Of a DNA stretch of 11,665 nt, positions 5,496 through 11,665 are shown in pieces. The notes under the pieces are model-generated. The model was not told where the DNA came from and did not search any database. It saw only the letters and a list, made by a program, of their open reading frames with translations. The stretch spans positions 1 through 11,665 of the forward strand of contig JAAYND010000149.1 in assembly GCA_012521035.1 (NCBI GenBank), given 5' to 3'. The position numbers and the translations under genes are program-made. Every line of letters starts with the position of its first letter. The first letter of the stretch is position 1. Source of the stretch: Methanomicrobiales archaeon. GTDB lineage: Archaea; Halobacteriota; Methanomicrobia; Methanomicrobiales; Methanoculleaceae.

Positions 5496-6199
5496 TGGCT
5501 ATTGAGAAGAAATTTATCAGTGAAGGTGTGCGCAACGTCCGCGTCGAGAAGTTCCTCACGAGTGAACTCAAGCGGGCCGGATACGGCGGCATGGATATCA
5601 CCCGGACACCGCTCGGTACCCAGGTGACCATCTTTGCGGAGAAACCCGGTATCGTGATCGGGAAGGGCGGCAAACAGGTCCGCCAGCTCACCCAGGATCT
5701 CGCCACACGGTTTGATATCGAGTCTCCACAGGTGGAGGTCCAGCAGGTCCAGAATCCGAACTTCAACGCCCAGATCATGGCGGAGCGGCTGGCAAACGCG
5801 CTTGAGCGTGGTTGGTACTTCAGGAAGGCCGGGCAGAGCACGATCCGCCGGGTGATGGATTCGGGTGCGCTCGGGTGTGAGGTCATCGTCGCCGGGAAAC
5901 TGACCGGCGCGAGATCGCGGACCCAGAAGTTCATCGAGGGGTACGTGAAGCACTCCGGCGAACCGAGCGAGACGATCGTCGAGAAGGGATACGCCCTTGC
6001 GGTCAAGAAACTTGGAACCATCGGCGTCCAGGTCAAGATCGTCCCACCGGGCGCGAAACTGCCTGACACCTTCGAGGTCGCTGAACCCGAACCGAAGAAG
6101 GCTCCAGCACCGATCCCGGAGCCCGAGGAGGTCGGTGAGGACGAAGAGTTCGAGGAGGAACTCGAGGAATTCTCGGATGAGGAGTTCCTGGAGGAGTGA
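5495..6199 (+). CDS. rps3: 30S ribosomal protein S3 (uS3), acidic C-terminus
   Basis: This 234-residue protein is archaeal uS3, a 30S head protein that forms part of the mRNA entry channel. The N-terminal KH type 2 domain carries its GXXG loop in VIGKGGKQV (GKGG at 56-59). The C-terminal uS3 domain includes MDSGALGCEVIVAGKLTGAR at 121-140 and GYVKHSGEP. The last 24 residues (211-234) contain 16 Asp or Glu after a Pro-rich linker (EPEPKKAPAPIPEPE), so the protein ends in a flexible acidic tail. GAGGTGG just before the rpl22 stop serves as ribosome binding site, and the ATG overlaps the TAA by one base. Confidence 0.96.
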   Translation: MAIEKKFISEGVRNVRVEKFLTSELKRAGYGGMDITRTPLGTQVTIFAEKPGIVIGKGGKQVRQLTQDLATRFDIESPQVEVQQVQNPNFNAQIMAERLANALERGWYFRKAGQSTIRRVMDSGALGCEVIVAGKLTGARSRTQKFIEGYVKHSGEPSETIVEKGYALAVKKLGTIGVQVKIVPPGAKLPDTFEVAEPEPKKAPAPIPEPEEVGEDEEFEEELEEFSDEEFLEE

Positions 6200-6202
6200 T
6201 GC

Positions 6203-6406
6203 ATGGCAATCTTTCGCGCAAATGAAGTGAAGCAGCTCTCTGATGTCGAGCTCCTCGAACATGAACAGAAGCTCAGTCTTGAGCTGATCCAGGAGCGGGG
6301 GAAAGTCAGTGCCGGTGGTGCTACAGAGAACCCGGGGAGGATCCGTGAGATCCGCCGGACTATCGCGCGCATCCGGACCGAGCAGAACGCACGGAGGAGT
6401 GCATGA
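6203..6406 (+). CDS. rpl29: 50S ribosomal protein L29 (uL29)
   Basis: This 67-residue protein is a two-helix uL29, which sits by the exit tunnel next to uL23. It reads MAIFRANEVKQLSDVELLEH, and the later IREIRRTIARIRTEQNAR is the hallmark second helix. A strong GGAGGAGTGAT at 6190-6200, mostly inside the end of rps3, precedes the ATG. The end overlaps the next gene as ATGA. In many archaea a SUI1/eIF1 gene follows uL29; here the RNase P protein follows directly. Confidence 0.95.
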   Translation: MAIFRANEVKQLSDVELLEHEQKLSLELIQERGKVSAGGATENPGRIREIRRTIARIRTEQNARRSA

Positions 6407-6675
6407 TCTCTCCCCGGAACGTCCTGAGGCACGAGTTGATCGGCCTTGACGTTCTGGTGACTTGCGCAAGCAATCCCGGTCACGTCGGGGTGACGGGTCG
6501 CATCATCGATGAGACCAGAAACACCCTGGTCATCCTGACGGAGAGGGGAGAGAAACGAATACCAAAGCGGTTCAGTGTATTCCGCTTCCGGCTCCCGGAC
6601 GGCACAGCTGTCGATGTAGACGGCTCAAGCCTGGAGATGCAGCCGGAACGGCGTATAACGATGCGCATCAGATAA
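6403..6675 (+). CDS. rnp1: RNase P protein component 1 (Rnp1, Pop4/Rpp29 family)
   Basis: This 90-residue protein matches the archaeal Rpp29 homologue, a subunit of ribonuclease P that helps the RNA cleave the 5' leader from pre-tRNA. The N-terminus is ISPRNVLRHELIGLDVLV. The Sm-like barrel core includes GVTGRIIDETRNTLVI at 29-44 and KRIPKRFSVFRFRLPDG at 51-67. Archaeal genomes usually keep this gene between uL29 and uS17, as here. The ATG overlaps the rpl29 stop by ATGA. Length and core motifs are typical. Confidence 0.93.
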   Translation: MISPRNVLRHELIGLDVLVTCASNPGHVGVTGRIIDETRNTLVILTERGEKRIPKRFSVFRFRLPDGTAVDVDGSSLEMQPERRITMRIR

Positions 6676-6686
6676 AAGAGGATATA

Positions 6687-7013
6687 ATGGCACGAAACAT
6701 TGGGTTGGATGTCCCCATTCCAGAGACAGAATGCGAGGACATAAATTGTCCGTTTCACGGCACTTTGCCGGTACGCGGCCAGGTGATTACCGGCAAAGTC
6801 GTGAGCGACCGAATGAACGGTACTGTCGTCGTGGAGCGTGAGTTCATCCACTACGTCAAGAAGTACAAGCGATACGAGAAGCGCAGATCCCGGTATCATG
6901 CCCACAGCACCCCCTGCATCAACGCGAGGATTGGTGATGTGGTCAGGATCGCCGAGTGCAGGCCGCTCTCGAAGACAAAGAACTTCGTGGTCGTCGAGGT
7001 GATGGCGGAATGA
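6687..7013 (+). CDS. rps17: 30S ribosomal protein S17 (uS17, eukaryotic S11)
   Basis: This 108-residue protein is archaeal uS17, a primary 16S rRNA-binding protein with an OB fold. The archaeal N-terminal extension ends in CEDINCPFHGTLPVRG, with a Cys-x4-Cys pair at 16 and 21. The barrel follows: GKVVSDRMNGTVVVEREFIHY, KRYEKRRSRYHAHSTPC and GDVVRIAECRPLSKTKNFVVVEV. AGAGGAT just before the ATG is the ribosome binding site. The stop overlaps the rpl14 start as ATGA. Confidence 0.96.
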   Translation: MARNIGLDVPIPETECEDINCPFHGTLPVRGQVITGKVVSDRMNGTVVVEREFIHYVKKYKRYEKRRSRYHAHSTPCINARIGDVVRIAECRPLSKTKNFVVVEVMAE

Positions 7014-7408
7014 AGGCGATGCAGTCTACCATTCCGCGCGCACTCGCCACCGGTTCCCGCATGGTCTGTGCCGACAACACCGGTGCACGGCTCGTGGAGA
7101 TCGTCTCAGTCGACGGTTACCACGGGGTCCGGCGCCGGCAGCCCAAGATGGGGCTCGGCGATATGGCGACGGTGAGCGTCAAGAAAGGCACTCCCGATAT
7201 GCGGAGAAAACTCGAAAAAGCGGTGGTCATCCGACAGAAGAAGGAGATTCGACGCCCGAACGGGATCCGGCTCTCGTTCGAAGATAACGCCATGGTGCTC
7301 GTCAACGAACGCGGTGAGCCGAAAGGAACCGAGATCAAGGGACCTGTCCCCCGTGAGATCGCGGAGCGGTTCCCGAAGATCACCTCCATGGCGACGATCA
7401 TCGTGTAG
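7010..7408 (+). CDS. rpl14: 50S ribosomal protein L14 (uL14)
   Basis: With ATG 7010 the protein has 132 residues, the archaeal norm. It starts MKAMQSTIPRALATGSRMVC, and the signature segments are ADNTGA at 21-26 and VIRQKKEIRRPNG followed by LSFEDNAMVLVNE at 73-100. The end reads GPVPREIAERFPKI and MATIIV. uL14 binds 23S rRNA at the subunit interface, where it contacts 16S rRNA and, in archaea, eL24. The frame is open further upstream into rps17, but GAGGTGAT at 6996-7003 lies 6 nt before ATG 7010 and homology begins there. ATG 7019 is possible but less well supported. Confidence 0.96.
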   Translation: MKAMQSTIPRALATGSRMVCADNTGARLVEIVSVDGYHGVRRRQPKMGLGDMATVSVKKGTPDMRRKLEKAVVIRQKKEIRRPNGIRLSFEDNAMVLVNERGEPKGTEIKGPVPREIAERFPKITSMATIIV

Positions 7409-7424
7409 GTGTGGTGATGGAATA

Positions 7425-7790
7425 ATGGTACGCACAGTAAGCAAACAACCAAGAAAACAGCGCAAGGCGCGCTTCAACGCACCAAACCACACCCGGGGCC
7501 GATTCCTCTCCGCACCGCTCGCGCCTGAGCTACGCGAGAAGTACAACACCCGGAGCGTCCGGGTGGTGAAGGGCGACACCGTGAAGGTGCTCCGTGGAGA
7601 TTATGCCGACGAAGAAGGCATCGTTGACTCCGTAGATATGAAGACATGCCGACTGATCGTGCATGGCGTGATGGTGACCAAGGCAGACGGGACAGAGGTT
7701 CCCCGGCCGATCGATCCATCGAACGTACAGATCACAAAGCTCAACCTGAAAGACAAACTCCGTGAGGAGAGGCTCGGAGGCGGAGAATAA
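7425..7790 (+). CDS. rpl24: 50S ribosomal protein L24 (uL24, eukaryotic L26)
   Basis: With ATG 7425 the protein has 121 residues. The archaeal N-terminus KQPRKQRKARFNAPNHTR leads into a KOW/SH3-like domain at about 44-75 (SVRVVKGDTVKVLRGDYADE, then EGIVDSVD). uL24 is an assembly-initiating 23S-binding protein near the exit tunnel. GGTGAT at 7413-7418, 6 nt upstream, fixes the start. The frame extends back to 7314 inside rpl14, but those residues are low-complexity Arg/Ser. The stop overlaps rps4e as TAATG. Confidence 0.95.
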   Translation: MVRTVSKQPRKQRKARFNAPNHTRGRFLSAPLAPELREKYNTRSVRVVKGDTVKVLRGDYADEEGIVDSVDMKTCRLIVHGVMVTKADGTEVPRPIDPSNVQITKLNLKDKLREERLGGGE

Positions 7791-8524
7791 TGTCCAACCA
7801 TCTCAAACGGCTGGTAGCGCCGGAGTCCTGGCGCATCCAGAAGAAAGCACAGAAATTTGTCATGAAGACCGCCCCGGGTCCACACAACGCCGGCGGCCTG
7901 CCGGTCGGTGTCTGGCTCCGTGAGCACATCGGCATCGCACAGAATGCGAGCGAGGCAAGGAAGATCCTGCACCAGCGGGATGTTCTCGTCAACGGACGGC
8001 CCTGCAGAAACCCGGAGATCGGGCTTGGCGTCTTTGACATCGTCTCAATCCCGAAACTCGGGAAACACTACCGTATCCAGCTGAACAAACTTGGCGATAT
8101 AATCTCTGTCGAGATCCCGGAAGAGTCTGCAAAGACCAGGCTCTGCAAGATCCGGAATAAGACCGTCGTCAAAGGCGGCAGGGTGCAGCTGAACCTTGCA
8201 TACGGTGCAAACATCCTTGCTGACAACACCTACAGGGCAAAAGACTCAGTCGTCGTAACCCTCGGGGACCCCGAGACCGGTGAAGACCGGTTCCGTATCG
8301 TCGACCACTTCCCCTTCACGGAGGGTAACGTGGCCATGATCGTCGGTGGAAAACACTCCGGCAAGGTCGGCAGGATCGTCGAGATCATCAGGACAGCAAG
8401 TTCTGTCCCGAACCGTGTCGTCCTCGTGGATGACTCGGTAGACGAGCGGTTCGAGACCATCGAGGAGTATATCTTCATGGTCGGCCGTTCCGGGATTGCA
8501 CCTGAACTGGAGGGCTCCGTATGA
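7790..8524 (+). CDS. rps4e: 30S ribosomal protein S4e (eS4)
   Basis: This 244-residue protein is eS4, found in archaea and eukaryotes but not bacteria. It begins with the family's HLKRLVAPESWRIQKKAQKF. An S4-type RNA-binding domain at about 42-100 (REHIGIAQNASEARKIL, then RDVLVNGRP) is followed by a central eS4 domain and a KOW-like segment at about 178-203 (EGNVAMIVGGKHSGKVGRIV). GGAGGCGG precedes the start, which overlaps the rpl24 stop by one base. The C-terminus overlaps rpl5 as ATGA. Confidence 0.96.
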   Translation: MSNHLKRLVAPESWRIQKKAQKFVMKTAPGPHNAGGLPVGVWLREHIGIAQNASEARKILHQRDVLVNGRPCRNPEIGLGVFDIVSIPKLGKHYRIQLNKLGDIISVEIPEESAKTRLCKIRNKTVVKGGRVQLNLAYGANILADNTYRAKDSVVVTLGDPETGEDRFRIVDHFPFTEGNVAMIVGGKHSGKVGRIVEIIRTASSVPNRVVLVDDSVDERFETIEEYIFMVGRSGIAPELEGSV

Positions 8525-9024
8525 GCGCAATGAAGGAGATCTACATCGACAAGGTCATTGTGCACATGGGTGTCGGCGAGAGCGGAGAGAAGCTGGTCAG
8601 GGCCGAGGAGCTCGTGAAGCAGATCACCGGCCAGAAACCCGTCCGCACCATCGCAAAGCGGACCCAGCCGGCGTTCGGGATCAGGAAAGGTGCACCCATC
8701 GGCTGTAAGGTCACCCTGCGCCGGGCAAACGCCGAGAAATTCGTCGAGATGGCGCTTGATATCATCGAGCGGCACCTTGCAACCCATCAGTTCGACCAGA
8801 CCGGCAACTTCTCATTTGGCATTGAGGAGCACACCGACTTCCCCGGCATGGCCTACGACCCTGCGATCGGCATCTATGGCATGGACGTCAATGTGGTGCT
8901 CGAGCGCAAAGGTGCGCGGATTGCACGCCGGGGCGTCGCGCGCAGAAAACTGCCGAATGAACAGAAGGTAAAGAAAGATGAAGCCATCGCGTTCATGCGT
9001 GAGCGCTACCAGGTGGAGGTATAA
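8521..9024 (+). CDS. rpl5: 50S ribosomal protein L5 (uL5, eukaryotic L11)
   Basis: This 167-residue protein is archaeal uL5, which binds 5S rRNA and forms part of the central protuberance, contacting P-site tRNA. Landmarks are KVIVHMGVGESGEKLVRAEE at 11-30, TGQKPVRTIAKRTQPAFGIR at 36-55, GAPIGCKVTLR at 57-67, FGIEEHTDFPGMAYDP at 99-114 and IYGMDVNVVLERKG. GGAGGG at 8509-8514 lies 6 nt before ATG 8521, which I prefer to ATG 8530. Confidence 0.96.
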   Translation: MSAMKEIYIDKVIVHMGVGESGEKLVRAEELVKQITGQKPVRTIAKRTQPAFGIRKGAPIGCKVTLRRANAEKFVEMALDIIERHLATHQFDQTGNFSFGIEEHTDFPGMAYDPAIGIYGMDVNVVLERKGARIARRGVARRKLPNEQKVKKDEAIAFMRERYQVEV

Positions 9025-9027
9025 GGT

Positions 9028-9195
9028 ATGGCAGAAGAGTCTGTGACAAAGAGCACAAAGAAGTTCGGCCGGGGCGCAAACGAGTGCCGCATATGCGGTC
9101 GCAAACAGGGCCTCGTGCGCAAATACGGCATTTACTTCTGCCGCCAGTGCTTCCGCGAGTGGGCAGGCAAGATGGGCTTTAAGAAGATGGACTGA
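9028..9195 (+). CDS. rps14: 30S ribosomal protein S14, zinc-binding type (uS14)
   Basis: This small gene of 55 residues is easily missed. After a short N-terminal extension it reads KKFGRGANECRICGRKQGLV and then RKYGIYFCRQCFREWAGKMG. The two CxxC pairs (Cys 20/23 and 38/41) would bind one zinc ion, the C+ form usual in archaea. uS14 sits in the 30S head near uS3 and uS19. GGAGGT at 9015-9020, at the end of rpl5, lies 7 nt before the ATG. The position between uL5 and uS8 is the standard one. Confidence 0.96.
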   Translation: MAEESVTKSTKKFGRGANECRICGRKQGLVRKYGIYFCRQCFREWAGKMGFKKMD

Positions 9196-9206
9196 GGGTG
9201 AGAGAT

Positions 9207-9599
9207 ATGGCACGACAGAATCCAATCGCTGACGCGATGAGCACGATCAAGAATGCCGGCGACGCTGGACGGAGCGAAGTTATCGTCGAGCCTGCCAGCA
9301 AAGTATTGGGCGCGATGCTCCGCGTTATGCAGGAAAACAGCTTTATCGGCGGCTTTGAGTTCATCGATGATGGTCGGGGCGGCCAGTTCCGGGTCCAGCT
9401 CACCGGAACGATCAACAGATGTGGCGCCATCTCCCCACGGTTTGCAGTGGGAATGGCTGATATGGAATACTGGGAATCACAGTACCTCCCCGCAAAGAAC
9501 TTCGGTATCCTGATCGTCTCTACCTCAAAGGGAGTTATCTCCCACGAACAGGCCCGGGACGAGGGTATCGGTGGGCAACTGCTGGGATATGTCTACTAA
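9207..9599 (+). CDS. rps8: 30S ribosomal protein S8 (uS8, eukaryotic S15a)
   Basis: With ATG 9207 the protein has 130 residues, standard for archaeal uS8, which binds 16S rRNA in the central domain and organises 30S assembly. It reads ARQNPIADAMSTIKNAGDAG at the N-terminus and ends with the conserved ILIVSTSKGVISHEQARDEG and IGGQLLGYVY. GGTGA at 9197-9201 is correctly spaced for ATG 9207. A GTG at 9198 in the same frame would lie within that binding site, so I reject it. In E. coli, S8 represses the spc operon; no such site is recognised here. Confidence 0.96.
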   Translation: MARQNPIADAMSTIKNAGDAGRSEVIVEPASKVLGAMLRVMQENSFIGGFEFIDDGRGGQFRVQLTGTINRCGAISPRFAVGMADMEYWESQYLPAKNFGILIVSTSKGVISHEQARDEGIGGQLLGYVY

Positions 9600-9611
9600 G
9601 GAGGGAGAGCA

Positions 9612-10136
9612 GTGGGTATAACACGACGGGTCGAGATCCCTCCGGGTGTGGACGTCACGCTCGAGAGAGACGTGCTCACGGTATCCGGCGCGAAAGGTAC
9701 GCTGACACGTGACATGCGTTTCCCGCAGATCGATGTCACACTTGAGGATGACGAGGTTGTCATCTCGACGGTATCGGACAAGAAGCGGTTCCTCGCCATG
9801 AGCGGAACGCTCGAAGCCCTCACAAAGGGCATGATCCAGGGCGTCACCGAGGGTTATGAGTACCGCATGAAGGTGGTCTACAGCCACTTCCCGATCCAGC
9901 TAAAATTGCAGGGCAACCGCCTTGAGATCAACAACTTCCTGGGCGAAAAACAGCCCCGGACGGCAAAGATCCTTGACGGCGTCACGGTAAAGCTCGGAAA
10001 CGATGAGGTGACGCTCACCGGTATCGACAGGGAGAGGGTAGGTAATACAGCCGCAAATATCGAACATGCGACCCGGATCACGAAACGTGATCCCCGGGTG
10101 TTCCAGGACGGCATCTACATCACCGAGAGGACGTGA
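9612..10136 (+). CDS. rpl6: 50S ribosomal protein L6 (uL6, eukaryotic L9)
   Basis: This 174-residue protein is archaeal uL6, which sits at the base of the L7/L12 stalk near the factor-binding site. Its two related domains are visible, the first opening IPPGVDVTLERDVLTVSGAK and the second containing VKLGNDEVTLTGIDRERVGN. The conserved end is KRDPRVFQDGIYI. The start is GTG at 9612, unusual in this operon, but GGAGGGAGAG just upstream supports it and the family N-terminus begins at that codon. Confidence 0.95.
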   Translation: MGITRRVEIPPGVDVTLERDVLTVSGAKGTLTRDMRFPQIDVTLEDDEVVISTVSDKKRFLAMSGTLEALTKGMIQGVTEGYEYRMKVVYSHFPIQLKLQGNRLEINNFLGEKQPRTAKILDGVTVKLGNDEVTLTGIDRERVGNTAANIEHATRITKRDPRVFQDGIYITERT

Positions 10137-10141
10137 AGAGA

Positions 10142-10585
10142 ATGGATGAGAGAAAGAGATTGATCCGCGTCCGCACCCGGCACAATAAACCTGCCTTCAA
10201 GAGACGCGGACTTCACCGGAAGGTGAAACTGGCCGATGTCTGGAGGCGTCCGCGCGGCCTGCAGAGTAAACAGAGGCGGCAGTTCCGTGCCAAGGGCGCA
10301 CTGCCCCGGCCGGGATACGGAAGCCCTGCTGCGGTCCGTGGCATGCACCCGAGCGGGTATGAGGAGGTCCGGGTCTTTACGCCGGCAGACCTTGCGGGGT
10401 TAAACCCGGATCTTCAGGCAATCCGGATCGCCGGATCAGTGGGCAACAGGAAACGCGGGGAGATTCAGACACGGGCCATGGAACTCGGGCTCAAGGTGCT
10501 CAACGCAAAAGACCTCGCCCGCATGATCCCCGAACCAGACGAGTTCGAGGAAGAAGACGACGAAGAGGTGAACGAAGATGAGTGA
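10142..10585 (+). CDS. rpl32e: 50S ribosomal protein L32e (eL32), acidic C-terminus
   Basis: With ATG 10142 the protein has 147 residues. eL32 is an archaeal/eukaryotic large-subunit protein. The core reads KPAFKRRGLHRKVKLADVWR, RPRGLQSKQRRQFRAKG and PRPGYGSPAAVRGMHPSGYE, ending in a domain with GNRKRGEIQTRAMELGLKVL. The last 17 residues (131-147) contain 13 acidic residues. A GTG at 10133 in the same frame lies too close to the upstream GAGAGG to be the start; the GTGA at 10133-10136 can serve as ribosome binding site for ATG 10142. The 3' end overlaps rpl19e by 8 nt. Confidence 0.94.
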   Translation: MDERKRLIRVRTRHNKPAFKRRGLHRKVKLADVWRRPRGLQSKQRRQFRAKGALPRPGYGSPAAVRGMHPSGYEEVRVFTPADLAGLNPDLQAIRIAGSVGNRKRGEIQTRAMELGLKVLNAKDLARMIPEPDEFEEEDDEEVNEDE

Positions 10586-11030
10586 TCTCACCAACCAGAG
10601 GCGAATGGCAGCTTCGGTTCTCAAATGCGGGGTCAACCGCGTCTGGTTTGATCCCGAGCGGCAGGCCGATATCGAGGGAGCTATCTCCCGGGATAGCCTG
10701 CGCGAACTCATCGAGGATGGTGCGATCAAAGCACACCCCGTGAAGGGGAACAGCCGTGGCAGGGCACGCGAGCGGATGGCAAAGCGTGCCTACGGTCACC
10801 GGAAAGGACCGGGTCGGAGGAAGGGTGCTGCGGGAGCTCGCGCGCCACGCAAGCGCGTCTGGATCGGCAAGATCCGGGCACAGCGCCGGGCCCTGCGCGA
10901 GATGCGCGACGACGGCACAATCGACCGGTCTCTCTACCGCCTTATGTACCGACGGGCATCCGGCGGACAGTTCCGGAGCGTTGCGCACCTTACGGCGCAT
11001 ATTGAGACGATGGCAAGGAGGATGAAATAA
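10578..11030 (+). CDS. rpl19e: 50S ribosomal protein L19e (eL19)
   Basis: This 150-residue protein is eL19, an archaeal/eukaryotic protein that reaches across the subunit interface. Landmarks are LTNQRRMAASVLKCGVNRVW at 4-23, the basic central loop VKGNSRGRARERMAKRAYGH followed by RKGPGRRKG (55-83), and RKRVWIGKIRAQRRALREM. The long C-terminal helix ends YRLMYRRASGGQFRSVAHL and beyond. GAGGTGA at 10565-10571, inside rpl32e, is the ribosome binding site. The stop overlaps rpl18 as TAATG. Confidence 0.96.
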   Translation: MSDLTNQRRMAASVLKCGVNRVWFDPERQADIEGAISRDSLRELIEDGAIKAHPVKGNSRGRARERMAKRAYGHRKGPGRRKGAAGARAPRKRVWIGKIRAQRRALREMRDDGTIDRSLYRLMYRRASGGQFRSVAHLTAHIETMARRMK

Positions 11031-11557
11031 TGGCAACCGGTCCAAGATACTTCGTACCTTTCCGGAGAAGGCACGAAGGCAAGACTGACTACTACAAGCG
11101 GATGTCGCTCCTGTCATCGGGGATGCCCCGGATGGTCGTCCGGAAGACCAACCGGCAGATCATCGCGCAGCTGGTCGTCCCCGGAGATGAGGGAGACCGC
11201 ACCCTGGTGGCTGCATACTCGACAGAACTTGCGGGGTATGGCTATGAGGGAACGACCGCGAGCACCCCGGCCGCCTACCTGACCGGGATGCTGTTTGCGG
11301 TCAGGGCACTGAATGCAGGATATGATGAAGGTATCCTGGATATCGGGCTTGCCCGGGCAAAGCCCGGAGCCCGCGTCTTTGCCGCCCTGAAAGGAGCGGT
11401 GGATGGGGGTCTCGATATACCCTATGGCGAGTCGATTCTCCCAGCCGACGAACGGCTCAAAGGTGCCCATATCGCCGGGTACGCCCCTGAACGGGCAGAG
11501 AACCTGGTGGCGAATGTAGAGGCTGTGGCTCTGGCCATCAAGAAGGAGCTGGTGTGA
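11030..11557 (+). CDS. rpl18: 50S ribosomal protein L18 (uL18, eukaryotic L5)
   Basis: This 175-residue protein is archaeal uL18, which binds 5S rRNA together with uL5 in the central protuberance. It begins MATGPRYFVPFRRRHEGKTD and YYKRMSLL, followed by RMVVRKTNRQIIAQLV. The middle contains the archaeal GYEGTTASTPAAYLTGMLF segment and ILDIGLARAKPGARVFAALK. The end reads PYGESILPADERLKGAHIAG. AGGAGGATG at the end of rpl19e precedes the ATG, and two bases separate the stop from rps5. Confidence 0.96.
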   Translation: MATGPRYFVPFRRRHEGKTDYYKRMSLLSSGMPRMVVRKTNRQIIAQLVVPGDEGDRTLVAAYSTELAGYGYEGTTASTPAAYLTGMLFAVRALNAGYDEGILDIGLARAKPGARVFAALKGAVDGGLDIPYGESILPADERLKGAHIAGYAPERAENLVANVEAVALAIKKELV

Positions 11558-11559
11558 CA

Positions 11560-11665
11560 ATGGCATACGTACAGGAAGAATGGATTCCGCTCACCGGTCT
11601 CGGGCGCATGGTTGCCGCAGGCGAGATCACCAGTATTGATGAGGTGCTCGCGAGCGGCAAACCGA
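11560..11665 (+). CDS. rps5: 30S ribosomal protein S5 (uS5), N-terminus (partial)
   Basis: The first 35 codons are present before the window ends. They read AYVQEEWIPLTGLGRMVAAG and EITSIDEVLASGKP, the start of archaeal uS5, a 30S protein that helps form the mRNA entry site and contributes to decoding accuracy. Position after uL18 is the standard one; uL30 and uL15 would be expected next, outside the window. GGAG with GGTGTGA upstream of the ATG at 11560 is the likely ribosome binding site. The rest of the gene cannot be judged. Confidence 0.9.
   Translation, partial: MAYVQEEWIPLTGLGRMVAAGEITSIDEVLASGKP

Overview
This window comes from a hydrogenotrophic methanogenic archaeon, most likely Methanomicrobiales and close to Methanoculleus. 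The main support is the order of the ribosomal genes, which is the archaeal S10-spc arrangement and includes the archaeal/eukaryotic-type proteins eS4, eL32 and eL19 plus the RNase P protein Rnp1. The left edge carries the start of F420-dependent methylene-tetrahydromethanopterin dehydrogenase (mtd), a methanogenesis enzyme, and next to it is a Tfx-family regulator. Base composition is GC-rich, with AT-rich patches only at promoters. The genus is inferred from recall of protein sequences, not from a search.

Layout. Positions 1-89 (minus strand) hold the N-terminus of mtd. Its promoter lies at 138-152, and a 7+7 bp inverted repeat sits at the expected transcription start. Positions 115-729 contain no convincing protein gene but do contain several hairpins. 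A Tfx-family helix-turn-helix protein follows (761-1165), probably translated from a leaderless mRNA. Positions 1166-1857 form a second long non-coding stretch. It has a good TATA box at 1295-1301 and then about 530 nt of closely packed stem-loops leading into rpl3. This is the most unexplained part of the window: a candidate structured leader or small RNA ahead of the ribosomal operon.

From 1858 to the right edge lies one tightly packed plus-strand operon: uL3-uL4-uL23-uL2-uS19-uL22-uS3-uL29-Rnp1-uS17-uL14-uL24-eS4-uL5-uS14-uS8-uL6-eL32-eL19-uL18-uS5 (partial). Nineteen are ribosomal proteins complete in the window, one is an RNase P subunit, and uS5 runs off the edge. Several junctions overlap as ATGA or TAATG, and most starts have a Shine-Dalgarno sequence matching the archaeal 16S tail (GGAGG/GGTGAT). 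Exceptions such as uL3 are noted. Translational coupling along one polycistronic mRNA is the likely way these genes are kept in step. The uS14 gene encodes only 55 residues and is easily missed. uS3 and eL32 end in strongly acidic tails. The operon itself is conventional. The points worth a second look are the two long non-coding regions, the mtd operator-like palindrome and the mtd/tfx divergent pairing.
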